Positions 4,804 through 8,283 of a stretch of 8,283 nucleotides of DNA are shown piece after piece. The stretch's first letter is position 1. Each line of letters starts with the position of its first letter. A model generated the notes under the pieces. That model worked only from the letters and a program-made list of their open reading frames with translations, was not told the DNA's origin and ran no database searches. Position numbers and translations under genes: made by a program. The stretch comes from JADFSZ01 sp022560555 [NCBI: PVC group bacterium] (GTDB lineage: Bacteria > GCA-001730085 > JADFSZ01), in the NCBI GenBank assembly GCA_022560555.1, contig JADFSZ010000076.1, forward strand, positions 1 through 8,283, given 5' to 3'.

Positions 4804-6318
4804 ATGGCAGCATCCGAAGAAAATAAAGTCAAAGAAAATATGGTCTCGGAACTTTACGAAAAGGCTAAGGCGGCGTTTGAGCTGGAGAATTACGGCTATT
4901 CGATCGCTCTTTTTCGTAATGTCCTTTCGATTTATCCGGACTTTACAAAGGCGCGTCATATGTATCATTTAGCGATTATCCACCTCCAGGAATTTAGGAA
5001 GAATGTTCTTATTCATAATATCAAATCCGCTCTGCCATTCATCTTTTTTATTCTTAAAGGAAAGATTCTTTGTCTGATGAACGAAGAAATAAAATCTATT
5101 CATGAATTCGAAAGAGCTTTCGAACTTTTCCCCAGCGCTAAATGGATTCTATTCCTATCAGCGCAACTTGCCGAAAAAAATGAATTAGAAGACACAGCTA
5201 TTACGATTTACGATGAATTATCGGGCTTTAATTTTAAGACTTTTGAGTGTTACAAAATGATGGGGTTGATATTCCTTAAACGAAAAAATTTCGCCATGGC
5301 CCAGAAAAGTTTAAATAGCGCCATACTGCTAGAACCTCAGGACAAAGATGTTCTTCGAGCTATGAAGGATTTAGCGGCTCTCGGAACCATCGAATACGGC
5401 GGGTGGGAAAGTCAGGGCGATTTTACGGATAAAGTTAAGGACAAAGAACTCGCCGAAAAACTCAAAAAAGTTCAGTCGACGATTGGGAAGCAAACCACCG
5501 AGGACTTGAAGATAAAAGATTCAGATTTGGACAAAGAGCTTCAAGAGATGCTGCACCGGCTTAAAAATCAGCCCAATGACGCGCTAGCCATTCAGAAAGT
5601 CCGAAGCCTAACTCTTCCCCATGAGAAACTTTTATACGTGATTTCAACTTACGAATCCCTGATATCAAAAATTGAACCTACAGACGCCATGTATCGATTT
5701 TTAGCCGACATGAGCGGGAAAGCCGGACTTTGGCAAAAAGCCGAGTCCTTATATGACAAAGCTTATGAACTAACACAAGATCTAAACATTTTGGTTCTAA
5801 AACTTGAAAGCAGGATCCGTTTTATTCAGATGCAGCTTCAGGGCGGCTCCGACACGGGCAATGAAAACACATTATCAAAATCCGAACTAGAATCACTCGA
5901 ACAAGACACAAGCATCGAACTGATTCAAAAAAAAATGGAGCTGCATCCCAATGATACGGATCTGTATTTTCAACTTGGACAACTCTTTCTCAAAAAGGAC
6001 CTCCAAGATCAGGCTATCACTCAGTTTCAAAAATCTCTTGAAAGTCCCAAACTCCGGACTCAATCTCTTATGGCCCTTGGTCTTTGCTTCAAAAAGAAGC
6101 AGCTGTATGACCTTTCCAGAGAACAATTCGAAAAAGCCCTGGGACAGCTGACAACCATGGACACCACCAAAAAACACGTGCTGTATATGATTGGAGATAT
6201 CTCATTGAGAATGAATGATTTAGATAGAGCAAAATCCTATTTCAAGCAAATTTACGAGGTAGATATCTCCTACAAGGACGTCGCCATCAAGCTGGAGATG
6301 TTATACAAAAACAGCTAA
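4804..6318 (+). CDS. Tetratricopeptide repeat protein, 504 aa
   Basis: A probable protein-protein scaffold built from TPR helices; partners are unknown. Repeat-like units occur at about residues 15-48 (YEKAKAAFELENYGYSIALF), 93-125, 146-180 (MGLIFLKRKNFAMAQKSLNS), 292-325, 384-415 (LGQLFLKKDLQDQAITQFQK), 416-447 and 455-487. Between the two TPR blocks lies a linker, AMKDLAALGTIEYGGWESQGDF, followed by a charged helix (about 205-255). From memory this KDLAALGT-x-GGWE pattern recurs in TPR proteins of the PVC superphylum. Residues 71-92 (SALPFIFFILKGKILCLMN) are unusually hydrophobic, but two lysines/histidines flank or break the stretch, so a buried helix is as likely as a membrane segment. 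There is no signal peptide. Start ATG 4804 is the only in-frame start downstream of the last stop; M13 is an alternative without SD. A run of nine A (5927-5935) lies in frame. It precedes rplM by 89 bp. Confidence 0.88.
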   Translation: MAASEENKVKENMVSELYEKAKAAFELENYGYSIALFRNVLSIYPDFTKARHMYHLAIIHLQEFRKNVLIHNIKSALPFIFFILKGKILCLMNEEIKSIHEFERAFELFPSAKWILFLSAQLAEKNELEDTAITIYDELSGFNFKTFECYKMMGLIFLKRKNFAMAQKSLNSAILLEPQDKDVLRAMKDLAALGTIEYGGWESQGDFTDKVKDKELAEKLKKVQSTIGKQTTEDLKIKDSDLDKELQEMLHRLKNQPNDALAIQKVRSLTLPHEKLLYVISTYESLISKIEPTDAMYRFLADMSGKAGLWQKAESLYDKAYELTQDLNILVLKLESRIRFIQMQLQGGSDTGNENTLSKSELESLEQDTSIELIQKKMELHPNDTDLYFQLGQLFLKKDLQDQAITQFQKSLESPKLRTQSLMALGLCFKKKQLYDLSREQFEKALGQLTTMDTTKKHVLYMIGDISLRMNDLDRAKSYFKQIYEVDISYKDVAIKLEMLYKNS

Positions 6319-6330
6319 TCTCACAAAAAA

Positions 6331-6359
6331 TTGACAAAACCCTTCATCAATGTTATATT
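6331..6359 (+). promoter_or_regulatory. Promoter of the rplM-rpsI operon
   Basis: TTGACA (6331-6336), a 17-bp spacer, then TATATT (6354-6359), 11 of 12 consensus bases. The predicted start is near 6366, leaving a leader of about 42 nt. It begins 12 bp after the stop codon of the TPR gene, so the ribosomal operon does not depend on it. Confidence 0.8.
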
Positions 6360-6407
6360 GGGCGACCTTGTATCAAAATATCCTAAATTGAACTAACAGG
6401 CTTTATC

Positions 6408-6824
6408 ATGAGTCGATTACAAATGCAAGACCCCAAATGGTTTCTTATTGACGCGACCAACAAAAGAGTCGGCCGCTTGGCGTCAAAAATTGCCCATATT
6501 CTACAAGGCAAACACAAGTCCTCGTTTGCCCCAAATAAGCTCGATGAAGATCACCTCATCGTCATTAACGCGGAGAAAGTGGTCTTTACCGGAAAAAAGT
6601 GGGATCAAAAGGAATATATTCGTCATTCCGGCTACCTGGGTGGTCTCAAGAAGCGCTCAGCTTTGCAGGTCCTCAAGGATACACCGGAGCGCATACTCAC
6701 ACATGCGATTAAAGGGATGATTCCGAAAAACAAAATGGGACGACGGATCATGAAAAAAATCCGTATTTATAGCGGATCTGTTCACCCGCACCTAACACAA
6801 AAACCATCACAGATTCAACTATAA
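6408..6824 (+). CDS. rplM: Large-subunit ribosomal protein L13 (uL13)
   Basis: 138 aa, close to the usual 140-145. L13 binds 23S rRNA early in 50S assembly. Recognisable segments are [20 protein letters not shown] near the N terminus, [45 protein letters not shown], the conserved [20 protein letters not shown], and a C-terminal [13 protein letters not shown]. The N-terminal MSRLQMQD before the fold is slightly variable in the family. ATG 6408 has AGG 7 nt upstream; M6 is an unlikely alternative. rpsI follows after 16 bp, the classical bacterial order, so the two are cotranscribed from 6331-6359. Confidence 0.97.
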   Translation: MSRLQMQDPKWFLIDATNKRVGRLASKIAHILQGKHKSSFAPNKLDEDHLIVINAEKVVFTGKKWDQKEYIRHSGYLGGLKKRSALQVLKDTPERILTHAIKGMIPKNKMGRRIMKKIRIYSGSVHPHLTQKPSQIQL

Positions 6825-6840
6825 ATATAGGGGTCAGCCA

Positions 6841-7233
6841 ATGCCAACAGTCGTTTTTATAGGTACCGGCCGAAGAAAATCCGCTACAGCCAGGGTCCGT
6901 ATGTTCCCGGGCCGCGGCGAATTCAAAGTTAACAACTCCCCTTATGAGAAATATTTCCCGAACAAACTTCATCAAATGACTGTTATGTATCCTCTCAATG
7001 TCACTGAGACACTGGGAAAATATGATATTCTTGTTAAAGTCCAAGGAGGGGGGAATTCCGGCCAAGCCGGCGCTATTCGGCATGGCATCGCCCGCGCCCT
7101 TCTTAAAGCCGATGATACCCTGCGAGCCAGCCTCAAAAAAGAAAAGCTCTTAACACGAGATTCCCGCGTAAAAGAACGCAAAAAATACGGCCATAAGAAG
7201 GCCCGTAAAAGCTTCCAATTCTCCAAGAGATAA
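6841..7233 (+). CDS. rpsI: Small-subunit ribosomal protein S9 (uS9)
   Basis: 130 aa, exactly the usual bacterial length. S9 sits in the 30S head, and its C-terminal tail reaches toward the P-site tRNA. The sequence shows [20 protein letters not shown] near the start, the conserved [19 protein letters not shown] core, [20 protein letters not shown], and the invariant QFSKR C terminus. An AGGGG SD lies 7 nt before the ATG. Second gene of the rplM-rpsI operon. Its stop codon is followed after 4 bp by the heptad repeat cluster at 7238. A short internal GGAGGGGGG encodes Gly-Gly-Gly and has no separate role. Confidence 0.97.
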   Translation: MPTVVFIGTGRRKSATARVRMFPGRGEFKVNNSPYEKYFPNKLHQMTVMYPLNVTETLGKYDILVKVQGGGNSGQAGAIRHGIARALLKADDTLRASLKKEKLLTRDSRVKERKKYGHKKARKSFQFSKR

Positions 7234-7237
7234 AACC

Positions 7238-7265
7238 GTAATTGGTAAATTGTAAATAGTAAATG
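7238..7265. repeat. Heptad repeat cluster GTAAATN, four units
   Basis: Units GTAATTG, GTAAATT, GTAAATA and GTAAATG are head to tail, i.e. the reverse complement of the ATTTACN units beside guaB. The last part plus one base (7252-7266) is an inverted copy, 14 of 15 bases, of 7338-7352. It starts 4 bp after the rpsI stop codon. Confidence 0.75.
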
Positions 7266-7270
7266 GCATT

Positions 7271-7290
7271 AAAAATCTTTTTGATTTTTT
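7271..7290 (+). terminator. Weak AT-rich hairpin with T tail, possible rplM-rpsI terminator
   Basis: AAAAATC (7271-7277) pairs with GATTTTT (7283-7289) around a TTTTT loop and runs into T. It has only one G-C pair, so thermodynamic strength is low. Its place 38 bp after rpsI fits a terminator. Confidence 0.35.
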
Positions 7291-7307
7291 CTAAAACCAT
7301 CCTATTG

Positions 7308-7313
7308 TATAAT
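7308..7313 (+). promoter_or_regulatory. Putative thyA -10 box
   Basis: A perfect TATAAT, preceded directly by TG, lies 50 bp before ATG 7363. The -35 region is only a T run; TTGATT at 7281-7286 is 21 bp away, too far for a standard spacer. Plausible but weak. Confidence 0.4.
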
Positions 7314-7323
7314 TTCGTTGTGC

Positions 7324-7352
7324 CGATTACCCAATACCCATTTACGATTTAC
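7324..7352. repeat. Degenerate heptad repeat cluster in the thyA leader
   Basis: CGATTAC, CCAATAC, then CATTTAC and GATTTAC (one extra C at 7338). Orientation is opposite to the cluster at 7238-7265 and the same as the array at 181-203. The last unit ends 10 bp before the thyA ATG, where an SD would normally lie. Confidence 0.65.
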
Positions 7353-7362
7353 TGCCTTTGAC

Positions 7363-8178
7363 ATGAAACAATATCTCGATCAAATACAACATATTCTTGA
7401 TCATGGGGAGTCACGTCCGGATAGAACAGGGACGGGAACTTTGTCGATATTCGGCTTGCAAACCAAATATGACCTGCGTCTTGGATTTCCTCTTCTCACC
7501 ACTAAAAAAGTTCTCTTTGATAGTGTAGCACGAGAACTTCTGTGGTTTTTGCGCGGTTCCACAAATATCCGGGACTCTCTCACTCAACACACCCCGATTT
7601 GGAACGCCTGGGCCGACAAAGAAGGCGAATTAGGTCCGATCTACGGTTATCAATGGCGTTTTTGGGAAAAGTTTACCTGGGATGAATCGCAACAACTCTA
7701 CAAAAAAACACATATCGATCAGATAAAAGATGCCATTCATCTCATCAAGCATGAACCATCATCCCGCAGGATTATTGTTAGTGCCTGGAACGTCGCGGAT
7801 CTGGATCGGATGGCTCTGCCGCCCTGTCACGCTTTTCTCCAATTTTATGCCAACAACAAACGTCTGGACTGCCAACTGTACCAACGAAGCGCGGATATGG
7901 CCCTTGGGGTCCCGTTCAATATTGCCAGTTACGCGCTTTTCTTGACTATGGTTGCCAACGAGTGCGATCTCACACCCGGGATATTTACCCATACTCTCGG
8001 CGACGCACATATATATCTCAATCATATTGAAGGGCTCAAAGCGCAAATAACACGAACGCCCATGGAGCTTCCTCGTATTGAAATTGCCAAAAAACCGTTT
8101 TTTGATATCCAGTTTGATGATATTAAGCTCATCAACTATCGACACCACGAATTCATCAAATTTCCTATAGCCGTATAA
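7363..8178 (+). CDS. thyA: Thymidylate synthase
   Basis: 271-aa cytosolic enzyme converting dUMP and methylenetetrahydrofolate to dTMP and dihydrofolate. From ATG 7363: [15 protein letters not shown], then DRTGTGT with phosphate-binding R21 as in E. coli, [17 protein letters not shown]135-R136 in [11 protein letters not shown], nucleophile C155 in [26 protein letters not shown] with N186, and GDAHIYLNH contacting the dUMP sugar. Slightly longer than E. coli ThyA (264 aa), mainly through an insertion near residues 102-115 ([13 protein letters not shown]). The ATG at 7363 is chosen because the protein aligns from it; the in-frame TTG at 7318 would add 15 unrelated residues coded by heptad repeat DNA. 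No SD is visible; the repeat cluster at 7324-7352 occupies that region. No active-site residue is missing. Confidence 0.97.
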   Translation: MKQYLDQIQHILDHGESRPDRTGTGTLSIFGLQTKYDLRLGFPLLTTKKVLFDSVARELLWFLRGSTNIRDSLTQHTPIWNAWADKEGELGPIYGYQWRFWEKFTWDESQQLYKKTHIDQIKDAIHLIKHEPSSRRIIVSAWNVADLDRMALPPCHAFLQFYANNKRLDCQLYQRSADMALGVPFNIASYALFLTMVANECDLTPGIFTHTLGDAHIYLNHIEGLKAQITRTPMELPRIEIAKKPFFDIQFDDIKLINYRHHEFIKFPIAV

Positions 8179-8182
8179 ATAA

Positions 8183-8208
8183 TCATGTGACATGATCATG
8201 TATCATGA
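8183..8208. repeat. 26-bp interrupted palindrome after thyA, operator-like
   Basis: TCATG-tg-ACATGATCATGT-at-CATGA: a perfect 12-bp palindrome at 8190-8201, flanked by 5-bp matching arms at 8183-8187 and 8204-8208, so 22 of 26 positions are symmetric. It starts 5 bp after the thyA stop and overlaps a possible start codon (8205) of the next gene. There is no T run after it, so it is not a typical terminator. Confidence 0.5.
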
Positions 8209-8283
8209 ACTTAAATACAAAAAACAAGCAAACAAAAACAGACATGCCTAATTTACTCGCACCCAACCCGCTTTTTAAGGATT
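8205..8283 (+). CDS. N-terminal fragment of an unidentified gene downstream of thyA
   Basis: From ATG 8205 the frame stays open to the window edge: MNLNTKNKQTKTD, then MPNLLAPNPLFKD. The inner ATG at 8244, in the same frame, is the alternative start, and the hydrophobic/proline-rich text from there looks more like the beginning of a domain. Neither start has a clear SD. folA often follows thyA, but this N terminus does not resemble dihydrofolate reductase. The fragment is too short to name a family. Confidence 0.45.
   Translation, partial: MNLNTKNKQTKTDMPNLLAPNPLFKD

Noticed and set aside
7043-7055. Strong internal SD-like GGAGGGGGG in rpsI as the start of a hidden gene
   Set aside because: It encodes the invariant Gly-Gly-Gly of S9, and no start codon with an open frame follows at a suitable distance.
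7238-7352. CRISPR-like array
   Set aside because: Units are 7 bp with no spacers of regular length, and no cas gene is present.
7759-8199. 146-codon open frame antisense to thyA
   Set aside because: It lies opposite a clear thyA gene; the frame is a by-product of thyA codon use and has no recognisable protein features or SD.

Overview
The window is 8.3 kb of bacterial chromosome with moderate-to-low GC. It carries housekeeping genes in two divergent blocks around a roughly 520-bp gene-poor region at about 4282-4803. Shine-Dalgarno sites, consensus sigma70-type promoters, the rplM-rpsI pair, thyA and a tRNA without encoded CCA all indicate a bacterium. The lineage is uncertain. A DUF4416 protein and a TPR protein with a PVC-like linker suggest a deep-branching Gram-negative-type group such as the PVC superphylum or Omnitrophota. 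That is a weak inference; no marker settles it.

Minus-strand block, read right to left: tRNA-Val(CAC) behind a perfect TTGACA-17-TATAAT promoter; a DUF4416 protein; an unrecognised 261-aa protein with its own promoter; guaB (IMP dehydrogenase of eukaryotic-like sequence) with its own promoter and strong SD; a complete 729-bp IS1595-family insertion (IS1016/ISXO2-like transposase); and the 5' end of a probably exported DsrE-like protein. The IS lies between guaB and the dsrE-like gene, inside an array of 7-bp repeats (ATTTACN).

Plus-strand block: a possible 63-aa ORF, a 504-aa TPR protein, the rplM-rpsI ribosomal-protein operon with a near-consensus promoter, thyA, and the first codons of another gene. 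The rpsI-thyA gap carries two more ATTTACN/GTAAATN heptad clusters in inverted orientation, flanking a weak terminator and the putative thyA promoter.

Functionally this is core metabolism and translation: GMP synthesis (guaB), dTMP synthesis (thyA), ribosome assembly (L13, S9) and a Val tRNA. The items most worth following are the dispersed heptad repeat family with an IS inserted into one copy, the eukaryotic-like guaB, the unexplained structured DNA/RNA at 4310-4507 and a 26-bp dyad after thyA. I found no CRISPR array, phage genes or clear defence system.
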